NCBI GenBank assembly: GCA_030549495.1
Contig: JAUIRK010000689.1
Span: 1 to 64,000 of the forward strand
Source of the DNA: Nectonema munidae
Taxonomy: Eukaryota > Nematomorpha > Nectonematoida > Nectonematidae
Direction: 5' to 3'
DNA length: 64,000 nucleotides
Shown here: positions 36,801 through 47,275 of the stretch, in pieces
Layout of the letters: each line of letters opens with the position of its first letter
Position numbering within the stretch: the first letter of the stretch is position 1
Position numbers and translations under genes: made by a program
The notes under the pieces: generated by a model
What the model was told of the DNA's origin: nothing
The model's database searches: none
The model's input: the letters and a program-made list of their open reading frames with translations, nothing else

Positions 36801-39800
36801 ACGATGGTTCATCTCCAACCTGACAGTTCATATTTAGCTAGATGTAAGATATGATATTCCTCATTCGGGGAGACGATGTTACATAAGTTAATACCTATAT
36901 TTTTGCAATTTTTTAACGATATTAAATAATATATCTGTCAAATAATCAAAATAAAATTCTGTAATCAAAGAATCGAAAAATATTCTCTAAAAAATCAAAA
37001 AATGTGAAACTTTTTGTTCATATTTTGCTAGATGTAGGATTTGATTTACCTCATACGATGTTACAAAAGTTATTACCTATATTTTTGCAATTTGCACGAT
37101 ATTAAATAATATATTAATGATGAAGTTGTATACCCGCCTTCAACCATACAGGTTATGAGAATATTTATTACATAATAAAGAGGAGTTTTCTAACACTTCA
37201 TACAGAAAAATATTTATTCAATATTTGTGTGGGGCGCGTGTAAGAACCGAAAATTAAAATTATTTTATAAAAATCCACAAATAAATTTAGGTTTTTGTAG
37301 GAGAGTTGTGAAAAAAAGAATATCAATTTATGAGGTTAATGAGAAAAATTTAGTAAAACACATCTTTTGATCTTTTTCTCTTCTCATTTTTTTCAGTGAA
37401 CATATCAAAGCGCAATCCAAAATATTTATTTTTTGAGGAATCAAAGTGTAAATTAAACCCGCACTTAAATTTTTTGGCGAATAATTCAAAAGTTATAAGT
37501 AATATAAAAACGAAGGTTAATTTATAAAAAACCAAAAACTAAAATCATTTTATAAAAATCTACAAATAAATTTAGGTTCTGATAGTAGAGTGGTTTTATA
37601 ATTGCGTTGGAAATTGTTACAGACTAAAGGTTAAAATTTCTCAAAATGTAACAAGCCTTAAAGTTCAAAATTAGCAAATGTAAAAAATACGCACCTCTCA
37701 TCTGCTAACTACGAAGAAAACTGAAAAATACAAAATTATAAAAAAAATCCAATTTTATTTGAAATTACAATGGTAATGAAGCCCATGGAATATGCATCAA
37801 TTTGATAGGATGCATGGTCGAATAATTATAAAGTTATACACAATATAAAAACTCATTTAAGCATGTTGAAAACTTGCATTACACAGGTTTACCACTTTGA
37901 TAACTATAACTCACGAAAAGAGTTGATAAAACGCATGCACTGAATTGCGATATCTACTTGCGTTAACATAAAACACTGCTCTAATAGCCTGCTTTATGAT
38001 CACATATATATGTCGAACTATAATAATGAATTATTATTGGTTATTTGAAAATGGCTTGTGATGCAACAACTTCTAAATATTAATTATAATGTGAGATAGA
38101 TAGTTTATCCTCATTGGTGTGTGATTTCTTTATCGCACATTGTCGGTATATATATAAAAAATACTCTTCGTTAAAAAACAGTAAAATGCTATTTTTCAAC
38201 TACTTATAATATACGCAATGTATTCTGAAAGCCCAAAAAAATGCTTTAATTTGGTATATCGCATCATACATTTGGTTGAGAAATGAGAAAGTTATGAGCG
38301 TTTTAATATTTGACTAAAATTTAAGCGAGGAACTCTACAAATAAACTAAGCGTACACTAACGCCGGTAAAATAAACAACACACGCGCGCTAAAGATGTGG
38401 TGAAGCGTAGAGATAAGAATCACAAACGCGTAATGCAACATGTTTAAATTTATCAGAAAAACATTATACTGACCTATGCAGACTATGCAAAAAGTAAAAA
38501 AATATATATTTATTTTCAACAGTTTTCTTTAACTATGACATTTTAAAATGTCAAAAACCATATTCTACCTTTGTTAATATGAAATATTAAAAAAAGAGTA
38601 TATATAAACTCATCATGTTAATTCAACAAAAAATTTTTACTCTAGATGTGTAAAGTGGTTTAGACTAATTTGGGTACGCTGATTTCAAAAATCATAACCG
38701 TTTTGCTGTATCACGACAGGATTTTCAGTAACAGAAATATTCCCATTGCCTAGAAGTCAGGATTTCAATGAAATTTACAAAAATTCATTTATTTCATCAT
38801 GAATGCTTCAAAATTACAGAAAAACTCCACTAGAATGTAATTAAAAATGCTTTAGGCCTTTGGCTTTGCGTTTGTGCTGCTCTGTGTTAGTTTCACGATT
38901 CAGGAACCAGCAGAAATCGCCCATCATGTTCGGGTTGTGCGGCCCTTGGTAACGCGTCTCCATGAGTGAAATCTCTTAGTGGAATCGCTCGCCGTCCTCG
39001 TCCGAGACTGCTCCCAAGTTGTCAGGGAAGAAGTTCAGGTGCTGGTGTAGGAAATGGATTTTCAGGGACATCCTGGAGCCAAGTTTCCTGAAGGACTCCA
39101 GCAGCAGCTGCACTATTTCTTCATAGTTGTCCACACACTCGTTCCCCAAGAAGTTGTCCGTCACAGCTTTGAAGCTTCTCCACGCTGTCAGCTCTTTGGG
39201 GTTTAGAGTTGTCGGAAAAGTTTCGTCCTTCATAATCTGTCGGATTTACGGTCCAACAAAGACACTAGCCTTGATCTTGGCCTCCGACAAGGTGTTGCCA
39301 AACTTTCCTTGAGGTATAAAAACCCACGCCCATTCAGATGCATTGCCCGTACAAAACTTTTCATCAAGCCGAGCTTTATGTGGAGTGGTGGAAGGAAACC
39401 TTGGCTGGGTCGACAAGGGCGACATGCTTCACGTTGTGTTGACCAGGTACATGCTCCTTTAGCTCTTCCCAATCTTTCTTCGTCCAGTAATTCTTGTCGT
39501 CTCTGCTATCCCAGAGACAAAGAAAGCACATGTATTTCGTGTAGCCTGACTGCAGCCCTAACAACAGCGCCACCACTTTCAACTCTCCCCAGATGTGCAA
39601 GTTGAAGTCATTGTATTTGATGGAAACAAGCAGCTGCCACATAGTCTCATAGGTCTCTGTCATGCCGAACACGTGAGCCAGTGGGACTGATGGTTTCTCA
39701 TTGCCATTGTGGAGCAAAACAGCCTTCAAGCTGTTCTTCCCCGAGTCGATGAAGAGGCGCCAGTCTGCAGGATCGTGATCACACCCAAGTTCTTTCAACA

Positions 39801-42800
39801 GACCGTTGATGTCACTGCAGAATGTCATCGTGTCTTCCATCTCAAAGAACTCAACCATGTCTATGTGACGTGCTCTGAACAAGGATATCTTGGTGTTAGG
39901 TTCCAGTAGATTCCACTGCTGCAGCCTTGATCCAAGCAGCTCTGCCTTCGCCTTTGACAGCGAGAGATCTCTTATAAGATCATTTAAGTCTCCCTGGTTC
40001 AGAAGGTGTGGTTCTTGAGTGTCGGGTTCAAAAGGTTCATCATCACCAACCTCTTCAGCACTGCTTACAGCTATGTTCTCTGGAGGTGTTGGAACGGGGT
40101 TCTTGTCATCATGAGGCACATGTTTATGAGCAGAGACGCAGTCAGCGTACTTGATGTGACCTTTATTCTTCTTGTTGAAGCTGGCGATGCTTGTGCAGCA
40201 GAAATAACAATCATCATGATGATTCTGCGGCTCACGCCATATCATGGGCACCACAAATGGCATGCTCGCGCGCTTGCCCACCAACCACTGAGTCAAGGTT
40301 GTGTGACAGCTTGTGCAGCAGATGTGTGGTGCCCAGTTCTGTTCTTGGTCCCCCACTTTACACCCGAAGTAGTGAAAGTAGGCGGCCTTCATTTTCACTG
40401 CTGTAGATATACTTTGCTGTTGATCTTTTTTGGTATACAGACCACAGACATAACAGAAGTTGTCAGGATGATTGGTACAGGAACGCCTACTCATCTTTAT
40501 CTGAAAGAAAGAAATATAACACAAGTTAACAACAATTGTACGAAATAGACATGTTAAAGACATATGTAAATTTCATTGAAATCCTCACTTCTAGGCAATC
40601 GGAATATTTCTGTTCCTGAAAATCCTGACGTGATACAGCAAAACGGTTATGATTTTTGAAATCAGCGTACCCAAATTAGTCTTAATCACTTTACACATCT
40701 CCAGTAAAAAATTTTTTTTGAAATTTGTTCTTCAGTGTATTGGTATTTTTGGAACTAGATAAAAGTTAACTCACCTCACATAAAAACAGATTTTGGAATA
40801 AGAAAAACATATTTTTTTGTAAAACCTAGCCTATGTTACCCACAAAGAGTATACCTTTCCAATCATACCATTTTCATTAAAAAATTTTCTTTTAATCTTC
40901 ACATTATACTTGTCTATAAAAGTGGTTCCTTTTTTTACTAAAATTTAGACGAAATTTTTTCAAGTAAAGTCGTTATCAAAAAAATTTAAAAACTTTTGTC
41001 AAAATATTATTTTAGCGTATGTAGCAAACGATAAGCTTTCAAATAATATAATGACAAAGAAATATTGAAAAACAGTTCATTTTTTTCTGCAAATCAAACA
41101 GGTAAAAATTTCCAAAAAATAGTCATATAATAAAACTGCAATTTCAAAGTTAAGTGTTTTGAACTTTTATGTAGAATTTTTGGAATAGTGCTTTGAATAT
41201 GTATGTAAAATATTTTTTGAAAATTTTTATTTTAAGTATGTTTTTTTAACATTTTACAATTTATACATTTAAATATATAATAAATAAAGTATGGCAAGTT
41301 GTCTCCGCGGAGGTATTGCCAGACCTCTGATATAACGAGGTCTGGCAAGTTATCTCCCCGGAAGTCTTACCAGACCTCTGATATAATGGTGAATCACATT
41401 TCATCAAAGCTGGAATTTGGTCTAAGCTTGATGTATTTTACTCAAACTTTTTGTGCGCTTTTTTAATTTCAGCACAAGTTGATGGTTTATTAGGCCTTTA
41501 ATTTGTAATCCAATTTTTGCTTTGAATTCGTCTTTTTCATTTTTCTCAATTGTAAGCGTCGCATTACGTTTCCTCTGATTGATGATACTTTGTTATGCAG
41601 CAACATTTACTTGATGTAGGTAGTAATGTCAAGTGCAACTCGTTTCAGAAACTGTTCATCACAATTCTTCCAAAGCAATATTGCCTGCATTCATCGCCTT
41701 GTTCCCTGGCTTATCAGAGATTTTCAATGCATTCTGGGCACAACCAATGCCTCCTTCATTCGTAAGTTCTTCATTTAAGATGTTCTCCTTTACAGTTGAG
41801 AATTAACCTATATGCATATCGGCACTTTTAAAAAGTGTTCAGTATATAATTTAGATAGACTCATAATTGAACAATTAAAAATCTTATTGACTTTTTTTTA
41901 AAATAATATAAACACTGATTAAATGTTTTGTTTTAAATGAATAAGATACCAAAGTAGAAGAAGCAACGGGTATGATCAAAGTTAAAGATCTTCGCTCTGG
42001 CGCTTTCTACTCTTGGCTCCATTCCTTCTTGTACTCATACACGCATCATTTCTTGCACGAGTTCATAGCCTTTGCACAGTCCACAGTTGAATCAATGCAA
42101 CAATACGACAGACTAGCCTCCTATGATTTTTCTAATTATTCTTCATATGCCACCGTCAAGATTTCAAACTCAATTCAAAGTATACGACTCTTTTTCCTCT
42201 CTTGTTTTTTGTAAATATAAAATTCTAGGTTTTCTTTAAACAAGTTCTTTTTTTCAAACTAAGTTATTTACTTTAATATATTCTTCCTCTAAAAATTTTC
42301 CTACTTAAGGTATTTTAAAATTTGATAATTAGTTTTGTTTTATTCATAGAAATCACCTTCACATAGTATTTTAATTGTACAAAACAAATCAAATGTCTTC
42401 AGGTAACCCCATCGCCAGTTTCTCGGCACGGAGGGCGGGTTGGCAATGTTTTTAATGTTTCCTTCTCCGGCTCCATCTATGAAAATTGTTTGTCTCTGAA
42501 GCTCTGTGTTTTACTAAAGTCATTTCTAAAACTAGTTTTAGTAGTTATACTTTGAACATATGATTTAGCTTTTCAGAATTCTTTTCTACATATTGGCTTC
42601 GCCTACTATTACTTTCCCGGAGGAGAGCCTTTGCTGACTTATGGGGATCTATTTAAATTCCTTAGTTTATCAAGCTCAATGGGAAAAGGAAGCTGATATT
42701 AGATATGAACGAATGTTTGTTTGTATGTATGCTTTACTTACTTCGATAGACTTACTTAATGATGCTCGTGAAAATGACGGCTCTAACGATGAAATCCTAT

Positions 42801-44487
42801 TGGACGGTCAAATCGATCAACGATGTTTTGTGCCAACCAGAAGCTCTAACAGACTCCCCCAACTCAGCCCCTATACACTTTCTGCCGCCAACAATGTCAC
42901 AATCATTAATGTTGACTCCTCCACCGTCTACCTTCCCAAGAACTGCAGCATAGCTGAATCTTCGAGACGCTCCCGAAATGTCATGAATGTGACCATCAGC
43001 GAGAGTGACGATGATCACGTGTGCAGTAATGTCAATTTAAAGAGCAATAACATCATTATCAATAAAAGAAAAAAGGACAATTCACGCTGTAAACGAGTGT
43101 ATAATAACAAGGTACGTGTTGTGATACTGATTCTAATTTGTTAAAGAAATTCTCCTAATGATTGCCTGTTATCAATCAAATAATTTGCCGTATTTTTCGC
43201 CTATAAATCGAACGCCTGATTTTTGCCATTTTTTGTAGTTGTTGTCTCTATTGCATCCAATGTAAAAATATTCTTTCAAAGCTAAAAAGATAGATAGAGA
43301 TGTACGCGATGAAGAATCGAACGCCATGACCACTGAATCAAGACCCTAAGCTTCCACTTCTAGTCTATCTGCTGACAAATGTCAAGGGTCAGAGAGGCAT
43401 CTAGTTTTTGTACCCAGATCTGTCTTTGTGCTCCCAAGACACTTCCGTCGGAGGGGAGGGGGTTCAACCAAAGCGGTACTTTTGGACCTTAAAACCCCCT
43501 ATTAAGAACACCCACACTTTGTATTTCTGAACATTAAGTTAACTAGAATAACAAAATATACAAAAATTTTGTATACGCCCAAATTTTTATTATTTTAAAA
43601 AATATTAACCGTCTCAAAAGTTTTAATCATGGCACTGGTTGTACGTTTAGTGATATAACCAGAGAACAAGGTTTTGTGTGTTGAGAGCAAATCTTTATGA
43701 ATCAATGTGTATTTTTATATGGGTAATAAACGATATTTTATTAGTAAGTTTTGCTGTCTTTATTTAAATCTTTTTTCTCATGAAATTTGAAATAAATGAT
43801 TTTGTATATTCTAATTAAGATAATGATTTGATAGTTATAAAGTTGTTCGACCTCACTTTCCTTGTAGTCACTTCTTTGGAAAGGAAATACCCACTCAGTT
43901 TCAAATAAATATTGCTTTTTTTGACTGACAGATAACGCTGATAATAAGATATAATCTGGGAACTAACAACAACTCCAATATATAGAGTTAAGATTTTTTT
44001 ACATACTAAATATCAAAAATATGTTTGGCCTAAATTTAAGAATATAGAAAAGTCTATAACAACGAGATAACCCGATGTTCAAATTGTCAACCAATACTTG
44101 AAGTAGAGTTTTTAATGCAATTCAGATCTATGTTTTAATGGCGTGCATTTACAGTAATATATTAGTAGTATTGAATATCGATTTATAATCGGAAAAATAC
44201 GGTACTTTTAAAAAAGGCCTTTTTGTATAAATTGTATAACCAAGTTGTAACTTTTTAATTTTAAGAAAAAAAGTACTGGTTCGACACTTAAAAAGAAAAG
44301 AAAGGGTCCTGACGTTTTAGATGCATCCACTCCTCCTTCTAATTCTCCTCTAATCATCGAAAAAGCGAAATCCATAAAGAATATTCATAAAAATTCTAAC
44401 ATTCCTATTTATTCAGAACAGGCAACTTCTAGCAAAGTAATTTATCCATATTCCACAGTATTCTTTTTAAAAGCTCAATTTACTTGA
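30846..44487 (+). CDS. Topors: TOPORS-like RING E3 ubiquitin/SUMO ligase, seven coding exons
   Basis: Exons: 30,846-30,900; 31,759-31,951; 34,215-34,461; 41,620-41,761; 41,946-42,179; 42,750-43,111; 44,266-44,487. All borders are GT-AG with matching phases, giving 484 residues. A C3HC4 RING uses C14, C17, C30, H32, C35, C38, C49 and C52. After it come the conserved TOPORS segments LEFRRYIYQTGLK (exon 3), TRFRNCSSQFFQSNIACIHR and LVPWLIRDF (exon 4), and HFLHEFIAFAQS (exon 5). Exon 6 holds acidic and serine runs (VTISESDDD) and a basic patch. TOPORS proteins act in the nucleus as E3 ligases for p53 and other targets. The RING is split by an intron after CVICL. The protein is much shorter than human TOPORS and lacks a long RS-rich tail, so further 3' exons are possible. 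Introns 2 and 3 are filled with transposons. Confidence 0.8.
32098..33731 (-). mobile_element. FLYWCH-MULE (Mutator-like) element, decayed
   Basis: It lies antisense in TOPORS intron 2. On the minus strand an ATG at 33,590 opens a FLYWCH-type finger (YYWCCEFRKSLPCKGRE, then H-N-H). MULE blocks follow: APIWLMDGAFKTVPTIFYQL (near 33,060-33,000), IIMTDLEYSMI, ALAFLPPDEIPADFNEV, PPLFPPEFWS, and PRTQNNVKAWHRRCENLLGG. Frameshifts and stops interrupt it. The two ends carry inverted arrays of short words: aatcccg, aaaatcccgaaaatcaa, aaatctcgaaagtcaaaatc on the left (32,098-32,180), and ttttgattttcgggattta, cattcggga on the right (33,690-33,731). This end type is known from Phantom-like MULEs. Confidence 0.75.
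33921..34038. mobile_element. piggyBac-type MITE (TTAA/CCCATT ends)
   Basis: TTAA at 33,921 and 34,035 flank CCCATTTTGG and, reversed, CCCATTTAAGG. The interior matches the reverse complement of the MITE at 48,157-48,294 over about 70 bases with one difference. It sits just before TOPORS exon 3. TTAA targets and CCC-starting ends are the piggyBac hallmark. The 73-residue minus-strand frame across it is a shadow. Confidence 0.65.
34690..34755 (-). repeat. SINE-like box B remnant
   Basis: On the minus strand, caaggtcgttgtttcgaatc then cagc resembles the T-arm half of a tRNA-derived SINE. The head and tail are not recognisable. Confidence 0.25.
35143..35659. mobile_element. hAT MITE with 8-bp target duplication
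   Basis: The ends are CAGTGGTTCCCAACCTCTGG and, reversed, CAGTGATACCCAACCTTTTT. They are flanked by gtctaaca (35,135-35,142) and ctctaaca (35,660-35,667), an 8-bp duplication with one mismatch. It is 517 bp long, non-coding, and lies in TOPORS intron 3. The preserved duplication suggests moderate age. Confidence 0.8.
35668..36606. other. intron 3 spacer, no feature seen
   Basis: AT-rich intronic DNA. A short inverted pair (ccttcctcc near 36,071 and ggaggaagg near 36,143) is the only structure noticed. Confidence 0.4.
36607..37159. mobile_element. 553-bp TIR element carrying minisatellite motifs
   Basis: The first 37 bases, starting CTCATAACCTGTACGGTTG, match the reversed last 37 with three differences. 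The interior has repeats of atctccaacctg, ttgctagatgtaagat and cattcggggagacgatg and matches the reverse complement of 25,255-25,905. There is no coding capacity. A possible 3-bp AAT duplication flanks it. The superfamily is unknown. Confidence 0.75.
37160..38625. other. intron 3 spacer, no feature seen
   Basis: AT-rich intronic DNA. The phrase ataaaaatccacaaataaat, then ttaggttt, at about 37,265-37,295 recurs near 37,550-37,580, hinting at a decayed direct repeat of about 280 bp. No gene was recognised. Confidence 0.4.
38630..40718 (-). mobile_element. 2.1-kb TIR transposon of unnamed family
   Basis: Inverted repeats of about 150 bp bound the element (38,630-38,778 and 40,566-40,718). They share, for example, gactaatttgggtacgctga, caaaaatcataaccgttttg and gaaatattcc, with roughly one mismatch in fifteen. 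Between them lies one gene on the minus strand. The interior is strikingly richer in G and C than the surrounding TOPORS intron, which points to recent arrival or a different mutational history. Target duplications were not resolved because the outer ends are A/T runs. Confidence 0.8.
38841..40494 (-). pseudogene. transposase-like gene of the 38.6-40.7 kb TIR element
   Basis: The start ATG (40,494) follows an acceptor-like tttctttctttcag. The N-terminus has Cys pairs (NFCYVC, HICCTSC, DCYFCC), likely zinc-binding. The central part has LNDLIRDLSLSKAKAELLGS, ADWRLFIDSGKNSLKAVLLH, PLAHVFGMTETYETMW, LKVVALLLGLQSGYTKYMCF and LCLWDSRDD. It continues with FLPPLHIKLGLMKSFV, SFKAVTDNFLGNE, MSLKIHFLHQHLNFFPDNL and GDFCWFLNRE. 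I know this block order from multi-copy invertebrate proteins annotated as uncharacterised. The FIDS and LWDSRD blocks could be acidic catalytic residues of an RNase H-type core; that is inference. Two frameshifts (near 39,397 and 39,305) and two in-frame stops (in GP*IRQ and FH*EI) make this copy inactive. Otherwise it looks near full length, about 550 codons. Confidence 0.7.
40720..41285. other. intron 3 spacer, no feature seen
   Basis: AT-rich DNA between the TIR transposon and the palindromic tandem repeat. Nothing was recognised. Confidence 0.4.
41293..41390. repeat. tandem palindromic repeat in TOPORS intron 3
   Basis: Two copies of a unit of about 52 bp, tggcaagtt-tctcc-cgga-gt-tt-ccagacctctgatataa. 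Between the copies, ccagacctctgatataacga followed by ggtctgg forms a perfect 9-bp stem. It lies 230 bases upstream of exon 4. Confidence 0.6.
43285..43390 (-). mobile_element. SINE fragment
   Basis: On the minus strand, agtggaagcttagggtcttg (box A region) precedes gcgttcgattcttcatcg (box B). The box B and following bases (ttcgattcttcatcg) are shared with 46,455-46,478. It lies in TOPORS intron 6. Confidence 0.4.
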
Positions 44488-44499
44488 ATAAAGGGATAG

Positions 44500-44595
44500 T
44501 TATCTATAACAGGGGCGACCGCCCCCCCCCCCCCCCCCAATCTGTTTTCAGGGGGGCGAAAATGACCTTCCCCCCCCCCCCCCCCTCAATAATTT
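44500..44595. repeat. double C-tract repeat
   Basis: C17 at 44,522-44,538 and C16 at 44,570-44,585 flank aatctgttttcaggggggcg. In reverse the order attattga-G tract-attttcgccccc matches 1,944-2,000. It begins about 20 bases after the TOPORS stop codon. Confidence 0.6.
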
Positions 44596-44966
44596 TCTAT
44601 AAATAAGAGTTGCTGCTTGTTTATAAAACATGCATGATGATCGCATTTTTCCTATCGAACATATTTTACAGACGATGCGTGAGAGCTATATAATAATAAT
44701 CCATTGCTTCAATATGCACACAATAAGTAAGCAATGTTTATCACAGTGTCTCCTCTTTTTAGTATTTTTGAGCAAACACATGTTGATGATCCACTAGATT
44801 TTCTCATCTTCTGTCACAGTGATTCTCTTTCTCTCTCCTCTGTTTTTCTCTTCCGCTTTCTCTGCTAAAACTCAATCATTCACTCAATCATTCATTCAAG
44901 CTCTCTTCTTTCATTCAAGCCCTCTTCTCTTGTTAAGCTCTCTTATCTCATCAGCTCTATTCTCTC

Positions 44967-45168
44967 CAGTGACGTAGCTAGGCTGGGGCATGAGGGGCCG
45001 TGCCCACACTCCTATGTACCGCATGGTGCCCCCATGCAACTTATGCGATATCAGTTTTTGAAAATTTCTCAAATGAAAGGATCAAGAAAGTATAAATAAT
45101 GTTCCGCAAGTTTTTTGTTTTTAAGTTGTGCCCCTTCTATCAACTTTTTTTTGGCTACTACACCACTG
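44967..45168. mobile_element. hAT MITE, CAGTGACGTAGCTAGG ends
   Basis: The left end is CAGTGACGTAGCTAGGCTGG; the right end, reversed, is CAGTGGTGTAGTAGCC. The flanks attctctc and cttctgtc match at six of eight positions. The 202-bp element is non-coding. A remnant of the same end type lies at 60,190-60,230. Confidence 0.65.
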
Positions 45169-45169
45169 C

Positions 45170-45670
45170 TTCTGTCTAATTTGCATTTAGAGTTAAATTA
45201 AAATAGTTTTCAATCGTTACAATTTTATATCAATGAATATTGTTAGACTCACGCTAAGAATTTTTTTTCAACAAAAGTCACTTAATCTTTATCACTACGT
45301 TTGTTACATTTTGTAACATTTGAAACTAATTTTTCCAAGTCTAGAAATTTTTTTAATAGCTATTTGGGTATGAATATTTTGACTAGCTATTCAGTTTAAA
45401 AGCAAAAATACTCTATTTGCTTAATATTTGAGCAGAGATATTTTTTATAATGTTCGATTGTTAAATTTTATAAGTAACACTGTACATAATCAAATCACTT
45501 TTTTAATAAAAATTTGTTGATTATTATAATAAAAATATAATATCGAAACAAAATGTTTCAGTTGTTAAAAATGTACTTGATCTATTTATGACAGCTGTCA
45601 GAATTTTATTTGTAGACAGAAATATTCAAAAAAATGCAATGATTTTCTTTTCTCGTATACTTTGATTTAT
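45170..45670. other. gap, no feature seen
   Basis: AT-rich sequence without a recognisable gene or repeat boundary. Confidence 0.4.
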
Positions 45671-45675
45671 GTTAG

Positions 45676-46029
45676 TTTCGTCCTCGGACATTTCGCCTCA
45701 TTATTTTCATAAGACAGTTCGTCCCATGGACAATTCGTCCCATTATTTTCATAAGACAGTTCGTTCGCCCCATTATTTTCATAAGACATTTTGTTTCATG
45801 GACAATTAGCCCCGTTATTTTCATAAGACATTTTGTCTCATGGACAATTCTAAAAAATTAAGAGATAAATTGATTAATTTGAAATAATTTAATAGAGATA
45901 AAATAAACAAGAATATAAAATTTTTTAATAATTTTACACATATACTAAGCAAAGATGGATGAAACTAATAGCCTATGAGAGAATTTGTCAGGGGGCAAAT
46001 TGTCTATTGGGCGAAATGTCTGTCGACCG
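45676..46029. mobile_element. MULE-like MITE with tandem ends
   Basis: About four copies of a 40-44 bp unit (gacaattcgtcccattattt, then tcataagacagttcg or similar) occupy 45,676-45,850. The far end reads gggcgaaatgtctgtcgacc, the inverse of tcggacatttcgcc at the start. A tandem-repeat arm with a short inverted partner is typical of non-autonomous Mutator-like elements. Confidence 0.6.
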
Positions 46030-46389
46030 TTATTTAAATAATTTTTTAATTATAAGGGCTATAATTATATAGCCTTTCTATATAAATATTTTCTTTCTTC
46101 AAATTTGAAGAAATTTGAAAAAATTGAATTTTTCAAAAAATTGAATTTATTGTAAAAATAAAATTAAGACATGCAACTTTTGTACTACCTAAACGTTGTC
46201 TTTTGCTGCTTATAAAAACTTGAAAATATCAAATAAACTCTAATTCTTTATGCCTTCTATTATTTTGATATTATTCTGAGAACAGTCGGTTCCATTTTAA
46301 AATAGTGAAAATTGCTTTATTAGTTTATTTTATTTCCTTTCTCTCTTATGTTAATTATGTAGCAAATTTTCAATTTTGAGTAAAAGGTA

Positions 46390-46560
46390 AGGTCGGGTGT
46401 ATTTTCATTGATAAGGCACTGATGTACCGCTTATGTCAAACTATGAACAAATTCGTATCGATGAAGAATCGAATCCAGAGGCTTCCGTGCTATGCCCATC
46501 ATCTCAACCAACCTGCCATGCCACCCATAGAGTATGCTGTAGGGGATACGACAAATTAGT
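46390..46560 (-). mobile_element. SINE fragment
   Basis: On the minus strand, cctctggattcgattcttca carries a box B (46,465-46,478) with the same flank as 43,303-43,318. Upstream on that strand, ggttggttgagatgatgggc resembles a box A region. The plus-strand word gggtgtatttt also occurs near 61,330. Confidence 0.4.
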
Positions 46561-47081
46561 TTTCAAAAAACTTAAGTTATGCTCTAAAATTTTTTAGTTT
46601 TTGTTGAAGCTATATAACTTTTTCTGATAGACTTTTTTTCCTTAAAAGTTATTATAAAAGGCAAATCATTGCAAAATGTTAACAGCTATTTTACTTTTTG
46701 TAGATTTTGGTAGCTTGTATCAATTTAGCTTTTAAACTATTTTTGAATGATGCTGAGTAAAATGAAATAATGCGATCTTAATTTTTGTTTTATTTTTGTT
46801 TGCACAATTATAATTTCGTTTTATACCCTTGCCCCTGAATCAATCACATTTTTTCATATAAACATCGCAGGGTGTCTAGTAGACTCTTTGCCTTTAGACT
46901 ACATTCACTCATATAAAACTATCCACCCTTCAGTTATTTTTTCTCTATGAATCAAATATCCTTTCATCAATTCCTGTAATGTGCCTGGTAGACTACTTCA
47001 TTTTTCAAATGAAAAGCCTATTCCACCCCCTAACATTTTTGGATTTTTTTAAACTAATGTATATTCGGTGGTTGTAAGTAA
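46561..47081. other. gap, faint direct repeat
   Basis: The words gtgtctagtagactctttgc (46,871) and gtgcctggtagactacttca (46,980), each followed by a cc(a)ccc patch, suggest an old duplication of about 110 bp. No gene was seen. Confidence 0.3.
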
Positions 47082-47150
47082 AAAAGCCCCCGGAAAAAAT
47101 GCTTCCAGAAAAAATGCCCCCGAAATAAATGCCCCAATTAAAAAGTAGGA
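47082..47150. repeat. AAATGCCCCC short-repeat end
   Basis: Four to five copies of aaaaa(t/g)gc(c/t)cccgg-like words (aaaaagcccccgg, aaaaaatgcttcc, aaaaaatgcccccg, aaataaatgcccc). It looks like one arm of a Mutator-like MITE; the partner arm was not found. Confidence 0.4.
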
Positions 47151-47275
47151 AAAATTTCCCCCTTTTTTTTTGTTTTTAGGGTTTTTTTTTTTATTTAAAT
47201 TTTTTTTTTTTTTTTTTTTTTTGAGAAAAAATTTTTTTCTTTATGTGGGTTTTTTTTTTTTTTTTATATTATTTT
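47151..47275. repeat. poly-T block
   Basis: Nearly pure T runs of up to 25 bases, with a few G and A. Consensus error is possible. Confidence 0.6.

Noticed and set aside
39709-40548. Plus-strand open frames of up to 180 codons
   Set aside because: They overlap the minus-strand transposase-like gene, whose conserved blocks are clear. The plus frames exist because that gene is G/C-rich and stop-poor.
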